In this document: in pieces, positions 39,615 through 48,769 of the stretch
Position numbering within the stretch: the stretch's first letter is position 1
Layout of the letters: every line of letters starts with the position of its first letter
Origin: Brevibacterium sp. S22
GTDB taxonomy: Bacteria > Actinomycetota > Actinomycetes > Actinomycetales > Brevibacteriaceae
Length of the DNA: 64,000 nucleotides
NCBI RefSeq assembly: GCF_004745485.1
Contig: NZ_RHFG01000005.1
Span: 109,160-173,159, forward strand
Reading direction: 5' to 3'
Position numbers and translations under genes: made by a program
The notes under the pieces: generated by a model
The model's input: only the letters and a program-made list of their open reading frames with translations
What the model was told of the DNA's origin: nothing
Databases searched by the model: none

Positions 39615-41150
39615 GTGCACACGACCACCTCGGCGTCGGTTCCGACAGCCTCCGAAGTCATCGCTCACCTGCCATGGAAATGGCGCACTCAAGGCGCCAT
39701 CTTCATCATCGGCGGGCTCGGTTTCATGTTCGACGCGTGGGACGTCGCCCTCAACGGGTTCCTCATCCCGCTGCTCAGCGACTATTGGGACTTAAGCGTC
39801 GGCCAGGCTGCGTGGATCGCGACCGCCAACCTCATCGGGATGGCACTGGGTGCCTTCATCTGGGGCGGCATCGCCGACGTCATCGGGCGGAAGAAGGCGT
39901 TCACTCTCACGCTCCTCGTCTTCTCGATCTTCACCGTCGCCGGAGCCTTCTCGCCCGCATATGGATGGTTCATCCTCTTCCGCTTCCTCGCCGGATTCGG
40001 GCTCGGCGGATGCATCCCCGTCGACTATGCGCTCGTCGGGGAATTCACTCCGAGCCGCCACCGTGGGCGCGTCCTCACCGCGATGGACGGATGGTGGCCC
40101 ATCGGCGCCTCACTCTGTGCTTTCGTCTCGGCTTATCTGCTCGACTTCGGCGACTGGCGGCTGATCATGCTGGTCATGATCGTGCCGGCCCTGCTCACCG
40201 TCGCCGTACGATTCGGAATCCCGGAATCACCTCTCTATCTCGCCTCCGTCGGCCGCTATGCCGAAGCCGACGCCGTCATCGCCCGCCTCGTCGAACGCAC
40301 CGGTGCCGACGTGCGCGAATGGACCCATGAACGGCCCGCCGCCTCAGCGAGTAAGACTGCTGAAGTCCCCGTCGCCGGCATTGCTGAAGTCGTCGGCGCG
40401 GAGATTGCTGAGGTCCCTGGTATGGAGACCTCTGAGGTCCCCGCCGCGGAGGCCTCCGCAGCGGACTCTGCCGGCGCCGATGTGAAGTGCACAGCGCCGG
40501 CCGAACCCAAAGTGAGCCGACAGCTGCGTGCCGCAAGCGGCCAGCTGGTGCAGCTGTGGCAGCACTCTGCGAAGACGACTCTTGTCTCATGGTCGCTCTT
40601 CGTCTCCGTCCTCCTTGTCTACTACGCGGCACTGACATGGCTGCCGGGAATCCTCAAGAAGCAGGGCATGGCCGACCAAGCGGCCTTCCTTGTGACGGGA
40701 TCGATGACTGCGGTCGGCATCCTCGGGGTGATCGCCTCGGCGCTCATCGTCGAGCGATTCGGTCGCAAGGTCGTCCTCGGCACGTCATCCATCATTGCGG
40801 CGGTGCTGCTGGTCGGAGCGGCAGTATTCATCGAAGCCTCTGCGGCGGACCTCACCTTCGCAGCCAAGGCCACCATCATCGGATTCGGATTCGTCGTCCA
40901 GATCGCGATCCCGACCCTGTACACATATGTGTCCGAGCTCTACCCGACACGACTGCGTGGTTCGGGGTTCGGCTGGGCTTCGGCGGCTTCGCGGTTGGCG
41001 ACGGGAATCGCTCCGATCGTTTTCGGCGCCTTCATGTGGCCTGTGCTGGGTCTGACCGTGACGTTCGTCCTCACCGGAGCGCTGGTCATCGTCGCAGTCG
41101 TCCTGATGGGCCTCTTGGCACGAGAGACGACAGGCGAAGAGCTGAGCTGA
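39615..41150 (+). CDS. MFS transporter of the sugar/organic acid porter type
   Basis: A 511-residue permease with 12 predicted helices. The loop 2-3 signature is GGIADVIGRKKA, loop 4-5 has FRFLAGFGLGG, and loop 8-9 has ERFGRKVV. The central cytoplasmic loop is expanded by four 8-residue repeats (residues about 249-280). Substrate unknown; the style recalls the sugar porter and NiaP-like groups. A GTG start at 39615 lies 6 nt from TACTGT (39603-39608) with no ribosome site, indicating a leaderless mRNA. Confidence 0.85.
   Translation: MHTTTSASVPTASEVIAHLPWKWRTQGAIFIIGGLGFMFDAWDVALNGFLIPLLSDYWDLSVGQAAWIATANLIGMALGAFIWGGIADVIGRKKAFTLTLLVFSIFTVAGAFSPAYGWFILFRFLAGFGLGGCIPVDYALVGEFTPSRHRGRVLTAMDGWWPIGASLCAFVSAYLLDFGDWRLIMLVMIVPALLTVAVRFGIPESPLYLASVGRYAEADAVIARLVERTGADVREWTHERPAASASKTAEVPVAGIAEVVGAEIAEVPGMETSEVPAAEASAADSAGADVKCTAPAEPKVSRQLRAASGQLVQLWQHSAKTTLVSWSLFVSVLLVYYAALTWLPGILKKQGMADQAAFLVTGSMTAVGILGVIASALIVERFGRKVVLGTSSIIAAVLLVGAAVFIEASAADLTFAAKATIIGFGFVVQIAIPTLYTYVSELYPTRLRGSGFGWASAASRLATGIAPIVFGAFMWPVLGLTVTFVLTGALVIVAVVLMGLLARETTGEELS
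40359..40454 (+). repeat. four 24-bp in-frame tandem repeats in the MFS loop
   Basis: Units at 40359, 40383, 40407 and 40431 encode AEVPVAGI, AEVVGAEI, AEVPGMET and SEVPAAEA. Degenerate but clearly periodic. They lie in the hydrophilic loop between helices 6 and 7, where length change is tolerated. Confidence 0.75.
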
Positions 41151-41265
41151 AGCAGCCAGGAGGCTGACGGGCCGCTGGACTGCTGATTCTGCTTTCATAA
41201 TCCTCTGACCAGGGTAGACGCGTACGAGGAATCTCGTGTCAGTGTCGACCGGTAGTGTTCCGGGC

Positions 41266-42810
41266 ATGGAGGCAGAGCAGGTTCCAGACGTACTCACCGA
41301 GATCCGTCGGTGGCGCGAAACGCTGTCCGAACTGCGTCCGGCGGCGACCGAAGAAGAGGCGATCGATCGCATCGCCGCTCTCGAGGAGCTGACCTCCGCG
41401 TGTTCCGCAGCGCAGGCTCGCGAGACCCTGACGTTCGATATGCATCGCAGGAATCGGGAAGCCGAAGACGGTGTCTCGAGCAAGAAGCAGGGGCGCGGTG
41501 TCGGTGCTGAGATCGGCTTGGCCAGAAAGGTCTCGCGGCATCGTGGCAACTCCCTGTTGAAGTTCTCGCGCACTCTTCTCTTGGACCTGCCTAATGTCTA
41601 CACGGCGATGAAGGGCGGCGACATCTCGGAGGAGAAGGCCCGCACGGTCGCCAAGGAATCCGACTGGCTGCCACGGGAGAAGAAGCACGAGCTCGACGAA
41701 CGCATGGCCGAACGCCTGCCCGAGGTGGGCGTCAGGCGACTGGGCAGCGAAGTGCGTGCCCTGGCACAGAAACTCGACCAGAAGGCCGCCGTCGACCATC
41801 TCGAGCGCTGTGTCGAAGAGCGCTCGGTCAGTGTGCGTCCGGCGCCCGGCAATATGGCCTACCTGACCGCTCTGCTGCCGATGCCCCAGGCAGTGGCCGC
41901 CTACGCGAACCTGAAGAAGTCGGCGCAGACTGTCATCGCCACTGGCGCAGCCGATGGCCGAACTCAGAACCAGATCGCTGCCGACTTGGTGGTCGAGCGA
42001 CTGACGGGTCAATCCGCCGCTGCGGCCGTGCCTACCGAAGTGCACCTCATCATGCAGGACAGCAGCCTGTTCGGGCCCGGAGACGAATCGGCCCGGTTCC
42101 CCGGAGTCGGCCCGATCCCGGCACAATCCGCCAGAGACTTCGTGGCTGAGAACGAAGCCGCCACTTTCATCCGCCGCCTGTACACGCGGCCTGAGAATGG
42201 TCAGCTCGTGCGGATGGACTCGCGTCGGAGGGAATTCTCCGGTCTGCTTCGCCGCATGGTGGTCTTCCGCGACGACGTCTGCCGCTCGCCCTGGTGCGAG
42301 GCCCCCATCAAACACGCCGATCATGTTGACTCCGTGGCCGCCGGCGGTGAGACCGACTGGGACAACTCGTCCGGACTGTGCGCGGCCTGCAATTATCTGA
42401 AGGAACTCGACGGCTGGCGCCATCAGGCGACAGCCGAGGCCCTCGAGGTGATCACACCGACCGGCCACCGCTATAAGACCCGCACCAAACCGCTCAGCGG
42501 TCCCGATCCGGGGCAGACCCACGGCGACATCGTGGCCGAGACGACCGCGCCGCCGGGCGACAGAGCTCGTGCTGCACCACCGAGTCGCGATCACGAGTTC
42601 TCGGTGATGATCCCATGGAGATACATTCGCCGGACCTCGCAGCCCGCAACCGTTGATATCGGCGGGTCGACGGTTGGAATCGATATCTATGATGCCGACG
42701 AACGGCCGATGAGTCCTACGGAAGAGCTCCTCTGCGCAGCAATTCTGGAGAAGCGTAACTCTGGAGGAGAAGGGCAAGCAGCGAATCGATATTTCGGGCA
42801 GGAACGTTAG
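41266..42810 (+). CDS. DUF222 / HNH endonuclease-domain protein
   Basis: A 514-residue member of the large actinobacterial DUF222 (13E12-type) family. The N-terminal DUF222 domain covers about 1-280. The HNH domain follows, with CRSPWCEAPIKHADHVDSV, the zinc-binding CxxxxC...CAAC cysteines and DNSSGLC. These genes occur in many copies per genome, and their function is not settled; DNA nicking or mobile-element ancestry is suggested by the HNH fold. The ATG at 41266 is 7 nt after TAGTGT (41253-41258), probably leaderless. The open frame to 41236 is not needed. Confidence 0.85.
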   Translation: MEAEQVPDVLTEIRRWRETLSELRPAATEEEAIDRIAALEELTSACSAAQARETLTFDMHRRNREAEDGVSSKKQGRGVGAEIGLARKVSRHRGNSLLKFSRTLLLDLPNVYTAMKGGDISEEKARTVAKESDWLPREKKHELDERMAERLPEVGVRRLGSEVRALAQKLDQKAAVDHLERCVEERSVSVRPAPGNMAYLTALLPMPQAVAAYANLKKSAQTVIATGAADGRTQNQIAADLVVERLTGQSAAAAVPTEVHLIMQDSSLFGPGDESARFPGVGPIPAQSARDFVAENEAATFIRRLYTRPENGQLVRMDSRRREFSGLLRRMVVFRDDVCRSPWCEAPIKHADHVDSVAAGGETDWDNSSGLCAACNYLKELDGWRHQATAEALEVITPTGHRYKTRTKPLSGPDPGQTHGDIVAETTAPPGDRARAAPPSRDHEFSVMIPWRYIRRTSQPATVDIGGSTVGIDIYDADERPMSPTEELLCAAILEKRNSGGEGQAANRYFGQER

Positions 42811-42817
42811 CGGCGAC

Positions 42818-42881
42818 CCACACTGATGCAGTCGACCCACACCACACTGATGCAGTCGACTCACACCACACTGCTGCAGAG
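42818..42881. repeat. 24-bp tandem repeat, 2.6 copies, intergenic
   Basis: Units start at 42818, 42842 and 42866 (third incomplete), beginning CCACACTGATGCAGTCGAC. They lie just after the DUF222/HNH stop. An open frame through them has no other coding character. Confidence 0.7.
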
Positions 42882-42997
42882 AGGAAAGACGGAAGAGGAG
42901 ATGGCTGCGTACAGCGGAGGACTGGTCCGACGCGACGACGGCAAGTGGTCACCGAGAGTTCAACTGCCTGCTCCAGTGCGGGACTATGGTGATAGTC

Positions 42998-43678
42998 ATG
43001 AACGACCTCAACGGGCAGTCGTCGCCTGGTGACCATTCTGCGCTGCGGGACCAGTCTGCGCTCCGGGACCAGTCTGACGTCCCCGCGGTCGAAATCGTGT
43101 GGGGACTGCCGATGGGACTGGGTCCGCTGTGGCGAGGCGTACCCTCGGGGCCGGGTATCTGCGGTGTCCTCCCGCCCCGCAGCGAGGTAGAAGCACTCTA
43201 CGGTGCTGCAGCTGCAGAACCGCCTCTGGGGGAGGATCCGAGGTTTGCGGCCCTGTTCGCCGACGTCTACGAAGTCTCTGTCCGCAATGGCCAGGTCCTC
43301 ATGACGTTGACACGGACTCAGTCCGACGGGCGCCTGAGCTCATTCGCCTACGGCCACCATTGGAAGTGGGAAGAACAGAAGTATCCTTGGGCATTCGAAC
43401 TGCAGAGCCGCCTCGGCGAGGCTTCGATCGAACTCGAATCGACCTTCGCTCTCAACCTGCTCGCCCGCGACCCGCACCAGAGCGAACGAGGCTTGGGGCG
43501 GCGCACCCTCGAGAGGTGGATAGGGGAGGTCGGACGATTCGGCTGCTGGCTGCAGACCGACGATATCGACAGCCCCGCACGCCGCCTCTACGAGAGCCTC
43601 GGCTTCACCGAGCTCGGGCACGGCCCCGAAGCTCCCGACGGGCGGCCCGGCCTGGTCATGTTCCGCAGTCCGCGGTGA
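42998..43678 (+). CDS. GNAT-like acetyltransferase
   Basis: A 226-residue protein whose C-terminal half carries a GNAT-like acetyl-CoA motif (DPHQSERGLGRRTLERWI, about 155-172) and a terminal RRLYESLGFTELG segment. The N-terminal half is not recognised. Residues 12-29 are a six-residue repeat (DHSALR, DQSALR, DQSDVP) encoded by 18-bp units. The ATG at 42998 is 7 nt after TATGGT (42985-42990), indicating a leaderless mRNA. Substrate unknown. Confidence 0.7.
   Translation: MNDLNGQSSPGDHSALRDQSALRDQSDVPAVEIVWGLPMGLGPLWRGVPSGPGICGVLPPRSEVEALYGAAAAEPPLGEDPRFAALFADVYEVSVRNGQVLMTLTRTQSDGRLSSFAYGHHWKWEEQKYPWAFELQSRLGEASIELESTFALNLLARDPHQSERGLGRRTLERWIGEVGRFGCWLQTDDIDSPARRLYESLGFTELGHGPEAPDGRPGLVMFRSPR
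43031..43084 (+). repeat. three 18-bp in-frame tandem repeats
   Basis: Units at 43031, 43049 and 43067 near the start of the GNAT-like gene. The unit contains CCAGTCTGCGCT, a 12-mer that also occurs in the repeat at 39432. Confidence 0.7.
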
Positions 43679-43729
43679 AATCGCGCCGGGCCCCGCGCCC
43701 ACGTCAGTGAGGGTCACTAGGATGGGATC

Positions 43730-45919
43730 ATGCGTGAAGAAGACTCCCCATCGACGGCCCCGACGACGAGCGCCGATCTGCCCGAAGACGAAAACCTCTG
43801 GCTCGAAGACATCCACGGCGAGAAGCAGATCGCCTGGGTGAAGGACCAGAACGCGAAGACCCTTGAACGATTCCACGACGACCTCTTCGACAGCATCTCC
43901 GGTGACCTGCGCACCGCGCTGGACGCCGACGACCGCATCCCGATGGTCACCAAACGCGGCGACCACTTCTATAACTTCTGGCGCGACAAGACGAACCCGA
44001 AGGGCCTGTGGCGACGCACCTCCTGGGACAGCTACCGCACGGCAACACCCGACTGGGACGTGCTGCTCGACCTCGACGAACTGGCAGCAGACGAAGACAC
44101 CGCCTGGGTCTGGTCCGGCGCGATGGTTCGCCGCAGCGACAATCGGCGTGCACTCGTCCTCCTGTCCCCGGACGGCGGCGACTCGCACAGAGTCCGCGAA
44201 TTCGACCTCGCAGACCGTGCCTTCGTCGACGGCGGCTTCGATATCCCCGCCGCCAAGACCCGACTGGCCTGGCTCGACGATGACACCGTGCTCGTCGCCA
44301 CCGAAACCGACGCAGACTCGTTGACGACCTCGTCCTATCCTCGCCAGGCCCGAGCGCTCCGGCGCGGGCAGAGCGTGGACGACGCCCCGATCGTCGCCGA
44401 AGTGCCCCGCGACCATGTGGCGATCTTCGTCGGCAGCGACATCCGCCCCGAGGCCGAGACCACCGACCGCGCCGTCATCGTCGACGCCATCGACTTCTTC
44501 AATTCGAGAATGAGCTTCCTCGACCTCGACGACATCACTGCCGCTGACGGTTCGCTCTCCACCGAACCGACGACGTGGGCCGACGCACTCACCCCGGTCG
44601 AGGTCCCCACCGACGTCGAGGTCGGCTTCGAACGCGACCTCGTGCTCTTCCGGCCCCAATCGACGTGGAACTCCACCACCACCACCGAGGTGGCCGCAGG
44701 CGGCCTTGCCATCGCCGATATCGACGCGGTCAAGGCAGGCGAGATCGCCCCGCGCGTGATCTTCACCCCGGATGCCCACACCTCACTGCAGTCCTTCACA
44801 TTCACCCGGGACTACCTCGTGCTCGAACTGCTTTCCGACGTGCAGTCGAAGCTCACGGTCCTCGACCTGGGCAGCGACTTCGCCGAATCCGCCCTGCCCG
44901 GGGTCCCCGCCAACCATATGGTCGGCCTCGGCGCGGTCGACAGATTCGACCCGGCCACCGCCAATGACTTCTGGATGGTCAGCACCGGATTCCTCACGCC
45001 CTCGACCCTGTCGTACGGGACCCTGGGTACGGGGTCCGACGACTCCACCACCGAGGTGATCAAATCTGCACCGGCAATGTTTGCCGCCGATGGGCTGAGC
45101 GTCGAACAGCACTTCGCCACCAGTGCCGACGGAACGAAGATCCCCTACTTCCAGATCGGTGCCGCCGACCTCGTGCTCGACGGAGACAATCCCACACTTC
45201 TCGACGGCTACGGCGGTTTCGAAGTCAGCCGCACTCCCGGATACTCACCCGTCGTCGGTGTCGGCTGGCTGAGCCGGAACACCACCGGGAACACCCTCCC
45301 GGCCGGCCGTCGAGGCGTCTATGTGCTCGCGAACATCCGCGGCGGCGGCGAATACGGTCCCGATTGGCATACCTCCGCGATGCGGGAGGACCGCATGCGC
45401 TGCTACGAAGACCACTCGGCCGTCGCCCGTGACCTCATCGCCCGCGGAGTCACGAGCCCGCAGACGCTCGCCTGTGCCGGCGGATCCAATGGTGGCCTGC
45501 TGGTCGGCAATATGCTCACCCAGTATCCCGACCTCTTCGGTGCAGTCTCCTGCGGGGTCCCGCTGCTGGACATGGCCCGGTACACGAAGCTGAGTGCCGG
45601 CTATTCGTGGAAGGCCGAGTACGGTGATCCGGATGTGGCTGAGGACTGGGCGTTCATCAGGGAATTCTCGCCCTACCACCTCCTCGAGGACGGGCAGAGC
45701 TATCCGCCGGTGCTGTTCTGGACGGCCACTTCGGATGATCGAGTGGGACCGGTGCAGGCTCGGAAGATGGCCGCACGGATGCAGGCGCAGGGAATTGAGA
45801 ACGTGTGGTTCTTCGAAGACACAGAAGGCGGACACTCCGCTGCTTCGGACAATGAGCAGACCGCGTTCACCCGGGCACTGAGCTACCGGTTCATGTGGAA
45901 CGCACTGACAGGGGAGTAG
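43730..45919 (+). CDS. prolyl oligopeptidase family serine peptidase (S9A)
   Basis: A 729-residue cytosolic peptidase cleaving peptides after proline or related residues. The N-terminal beta-propeller covers about 60-430. The C-terminal hydrolase domain has nucleophile Ser in GGSNGG, Asp in TSDDRV and His in GGHSAASDN, with the S9A-typical ANIRGGGEYGP oxyanion region. No signal peptide. ATG at 43730 lies 6 nt from TAGGAT (43718-43723), so leaderless. It heads a run with the lipoate ligase and peptidase E-like genes. Confidence 0.92.
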   Translation: MREEDSPSTAPTTSADLPEDENLWLEDIHGEKQIAWVKDQNAKTLERFHDDLFDSISGDLRTALDADDRIPMVTKRGDHFYNFWRDKTNPKGLWRRTSWDSYRTATPDWDVLLDLDELAADEDTAWVWSGAMVRRSDNRRALVLLSPDGGDSHRVREFDLADRAFVDGGFDIPAAKTRLAWLDDDTVLVATETDADSLTTSSYPRQARALRRGQSVDDAPIVAEVPRDHVAIFVGSDIRPEAETTDRAVIVDAIDFFNSRMSFLDLDDITAADGSLSTEPTTWADALTPVEVPTDVEVGFERDLVLFRPQSTWNSTTTTEVAAGGLAIADIDAVKAGEIAPRVIFTPDAHTSLQSFTFTRDYLVLELLSDVQSKLTVLDLGSDFAESALPGVPANHMVGLGAVDRFDPATANDFWMVSTGFLTPSTLSYGTLGTGSDDSTTEVIKSAPAMFAADGLSVEQHFATSADGTKIPYFQIGAADLVLDGDNPTLLDGYGGFEVSRTPGYSPVVGVGWLSRNTTGNTLPAGRRGVYVLANIRGGGEYGPDWHTSAMREDRMRCYEDHSAVARDLIARGVTSPQTLACAGGSNGGLLVGNMLTQYPDLFGAVSCGVPLLDMARYTKLSAGYSWKAEYGDPDVAEDWAFIREFSPYHLLEDGQSYPPVLFWTATSDDRVGPVQARKMAARMQAQGIENVWFFEDTEGGHSAASDNEQTAFTRALSYRFMWNALTGE

Positions 45920-45929
45920 GTTGGCAGAT

Positions 45930-47009
45930 ATGACGAACGAGACGCAGCACTTCCACGGCGAATACAAGGTCATCGGCGGCAAACTCGTCGTCGCCGATGT
46001 GACCACCGACGGCAAGACCATCACCGAGGTGAAGATCTCCGGTGACTTCTTCCTCGAACCGGAAGAAGCCTATTTCGACCTCGCCCCGGCACTCGTCGGT
46101 GCCAGCGTCACCGCCGACAATGCGTCGCTGCGCGGTCGCCTCGACGATGCCTTGGCCGGCTACGGTGCGGAACTGGCGATGCACGGCTTCTCCACCGCCG
46201 ATGTCGCCACGGTCGTGCGGCGGGCACTGGGATCGGCGGCGAACTTCACCGACTTCGATTGGCAGGTGATCCGCGGAGAGGTGCTGCCCACGCAGCTCAA
46301 TGTGGCTCTCGATCAGGTGCTGCTCGAGGAGGTCGCGGCAGGTCGTCGTCAGCCGACCCTGCGGTTCTGGGAATGGGAGGACACCGCCACCGTCATCGGC
46401 GCCTTCCAGTCCTACGTCAACGAACTGCGGCCCGAAGGAGTGGACAAGCACGACGTCCAGGTCGTGCGTCGCATCTCCGGAGGCGGAGCCATGTTCATGG
46501 AGGGCGGCAACTGCATCACCTACTCGATGTTCGTCCCGCCTGCACTCGTCGCCGGTCTGGACTACGAAGAGTCGTACGTCTTCCTCGACCAGTGGGTGCT
46601 CGCGGCGCTGAAGACCCTCGGCGTGGAAGCGTTCTACAAGCCGATCAATGACATCTCCTCGACCGGCGGCAAGATCGGCGGTGCCGCACAGAAGCGGATG
46701 CGCGACGGCACTCTGCTCCATCACGCCACGATGAGCTATGACATCGACGCCGACAAGATGGTCGAAGTTCTGCGCATCGGCGAAGCCAAGATCTCGGACA
46801 AGGGAGTGGCGAGTGCGAAGAAGCGCGTCGATCCGCTGCGCAGCCAGACCGGTGAGGCCCGCAAGGACATCATCGATGTCATGGCAGACACGTTCGCTGC
46901 CCGCTACGGAGCCACCTACGGCACCTACACCCCAGAGGAGCTCAGACGGGCGCAGGAACTCGTCGATGAGAAGTTCGCGACCGAGAAGTGGACGCACAGA
47001 GTGCCGTGA
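45930..47009 (+). CDS. lipoate-protein ligase with accessory domain at the N-terminus
   Basis: A 359-residue ligase that attaches lipoate (or octanoate) to dehydrogenase E2 or GcvH proteins. Residues about 8-85 match the accessory domain normally found at the C-terminus of LplA (VIGGKLVVADVTTDGKTITE then ISGDFFLEPEE). The catalytic domain follows, with RRISGGGAMF (180-189) and the Lys248 segment STGGKIGGAAQKR. Domain order is therefore reversed relative to E. coli LplA. The start is taken as ATG 45930, 7 nt after TAGGTT (45917-45922, overlapping the previous stop); a TTG at 45921 is the alternative. Confidence 0.85.
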   Translation: MTNETQHFHGEYKVIGGKLVVADVTTDGKTITEVKISGDFFLEPEEAYFDLAPALVGASVTADNASLRGRLDDALAGYGAELAMHGFSTADVATVVRRALGSAANFTDFDWQVIRGEVLPTQLNVALDQVLLEEVAAGRRQPTLRFWEWEDTATVIGAFQSYVNELRPEGVDKHDVQVVRRISGGGAMFMEGGNCITYSMFVPPALVAGLDYEESYVFLDQWVLAALKTLGVEAFYKPINDISSTGGKIGGAAQKRMRDGTLLHHATMSYDIDADKMVEVLRIGEAKISDKGVASAKKRVDPLRSQTGEARKDIIDVMADTFAARYGATYGTYTPEELRRAQELVDEKFATEKWTHRVP

Positions 47010-47731
47010 GCGGATCTGAACCCGCCGGACTCCGCGGCACGATCGTCGCTCTCGGCGGGGGCGGCTTCTCGATGTCGGAGACCGGGGAGTCGGCCATCGA
47101 CGACGCCCTGCTGCAGATGGTCAGCCGGGAGAGCACATCCGGGCTCCCACACGTCTGTTTCGTCCCCACTGCATCCGGCGACAGCGGTGACTACATCGAG
47201 AGGTTCGAAGCGGCTTTCGACGGCCGCGCACAGACTCATGTGCTCTCCCTGTTCGGACAGAGCCCTTGGGACTATCGGGACCCGGCGATGCTCCTTGACA
47301 TGGACCTCATCTACGTCGGCGGCGGGTCGACGGTCAATCTGCTGGCGCTGTGGCGTCGCCACGGAGTCGACGAGGCGATGCGAGACGCCGTCGCCGGCGG
47401 CACGATACTCGCCGGGATCAGTGCCGGCGCGAACTGCTGGTTCGAGGCCTCCTCGACGGATTCGTTCGGTCCGCTGGCCCCGCTGAACGATGGGCTCGGA
47501 TTTCTGCGGGGGAGCGCCTGCCCGCATTTCCACGGCGAACCCGGGCGGGCGGAATCCTTCCAAAAGTGGATCGCGGATGGAAGTCTGCCCGGCCCCGGCA
47601 CCGCCATCGACGATCATGCCGCGGTGGTGTATGAGGACGGCAGAGCCACCTCGGTGATTGTCGAATCTGCATATGCGAGGGCCTCTATCGTCGAAGCAGA
47701 CGGACGACTCCGGGATCTTCAGCCAGGATGA
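47006..47731 (+). CDS. peptidase E-like protein (S51 family)
   Basis: A 241-residue serine peptidase-like protein of the class I glutamine-amidotransferase-like fold. The nucleophile motif is AGISAGANCWF, and the IYVGGGSTVNLL segment is the usual S51 Gly-rich strand. A CPHFHGEPGR region carries the expected His. S51 enzymes release N-terminal aspartyl dipeptides, but this group is diverse and substrate is uncertain. The GTG at 47006 overlaps the ligase stop (GTGA); a GTG at 46988 is also possible. Confidence 0.82.
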   Translation: MSGSEPAGLRGTIVALGGGGFSMSETGESAIDDALLQMVSRESTSGLPHVCFVPTASGDSGDYIERFEAAFDGRAQTHVLSLFGQSPWDYRDPAMLLDMDLIYVGGGSTVNLLALWRRHGVDEAMRDAVAGGTILAGISAGANCWFEASSTDSFGPLAPLNDGLGFLRGSACPHFHGEPGRAESFQKWIADGSLPGPGTAIDDHAAVVYEDGRATSVIVESAYARASIVEADGRLRDLQPG

Positions 47732-47896
47732 ATCGGCGGGAACGGAAATACTGAGAGCCACGATGGTCCCGGCTGCGCCCGGGAAGCCATCATGCACGGT
47801 CGAACTGAAGAAGATCTCGGGACGGACCAGTCCTCGATTCGGCTCCGGCTGTCTGTAGGATTGGGAATCAATCACGTCCCCTGCACTAGGAGAGCC

Positions 47897-48682
47897 ATGC
47901 GCCAGGTCGAACCGTCCGTTGAACTGCTCGCCAAGCCCGATATCGATTGGGAAGCGATGAGGACTTACCTCGACGAGGTGGGCGGAACCTCTTGGGCGGA
48001 CCGGGTCGAGGACGCGGAATCTCCCGACGCCGAGGATCTCCTCGAGTTCTCCGGACGCATGTGCTACCGCTCGTGGGAGCCGGGACTCAACCCGAACGTC
48101 TCGCGGGTGCGCACCGATTCCGCGCAGTACATCGGCAACGTCGTGAAGTCCCAGCACGGATCCGTGCTCGAACACGCGAATTTCACCTTCGTCCTCCACA
48201 ACGTCTCGCGCGTGCTCACCCACGAGCTCATCCGCCACCGTGCAGGATCGGCATTCTCGCAGGAATCGCTGCGCTACGTCCGCCTCACCGACATTCCGTT
48301 CTGGTTCCCCGAATGGGCTCGCGAAGATCCCGAACTCATGGAACGCTCGCTCGCGGTCCTCGACACCCTCGAAGAGCACCAGAAATGGATGACCGAGCAC
48401 TTCGAGCTCGACGAGGAGGGCACGAAGTTCTCCCACAAGAAGCACATGACCTCGTTCATGCGCCGCTTCGCTCCCGAGGGCCTGGCCACCGGAATCGTCT
48501 ACACGGCGAACCTGCGCTCCCTGCGCCATGTCGTCGAGATGCGCACCGCGAAGGGCGCTGAGGAGGAGATCCGCCTCATCTTCAACAAGATCGGTGAGGT
48601 GATGCGGGAAGAGGCCCCTGCCGTCTTCGCCGACTACGAGGTCGTCGACGGCGAATGGATCCCCGGAACCCGGAAGGCCTGA
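47897..48682 (+). CDS. thyX: FAD-dependent thymidylate synthase
   Basis: Makes dTMP from dUMP using methylene-tetrahydrofolate, FAD and NADPH. The 261-residue protein has the ThyX region HELIRHRAGSAFSQESLRYV. Between RHR and the conserved Ser there are eight residues rather than the seven of the classical RHRX7S motif, so it belongs to a variant subgroup. Other landmarks are QHGSVLEHANFTF and the C-terminal ANLRSLRHVVEMRT segment. AGGAG precedes the ATG at 47897. Confidence 0.93.
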   Translation: MRQVEPSVELLAKPDIDWEAMRTYLDEVGGTSWADRVEDAESPDAEDLLEFSGRMCYRSWEPGLNPNVSRVRTDSAQYIGNVVKSQHGSVLEHANFTFVLHNVSRVLTHELIRHRAGSAFSQESLRYVRLTDIPFWFPEWAREDPELMERSLAVLDTLEEHQKWMTEHFELDEEGTKFSHKKHMTSFMRRFAPEGLATGIVYTANLRSLRHVVEMRTAKGAEEEIRLIFNKIGEVMREEAPAVFADYEVVDGEWIPGTRKA

Positions 48683-48769
48683 CCCGAACAGCGTCACACC
48701 TACGACCAGCAGCACCTGACACCAGCAGCACCTGACGCCGACGTCAGACAGATCTCAGGAGGAACCGCC

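Noticed and set aside
42826..43032. Small gene MQSTHTTL... in the gap before the GNAT gene
   Set aside because: It is simply a translation of the 24-bp tandem repeat plus the overlapping GNAT start, with no ribosome site and no -10 at leaderless spacing.
47732..47896. Short open frames between the peptidase E-like gene and thyX
   Set aside because: No ribosome site, no leaderless -10 and no conserved-looking content; the gap most likely holds the thyX promoter.
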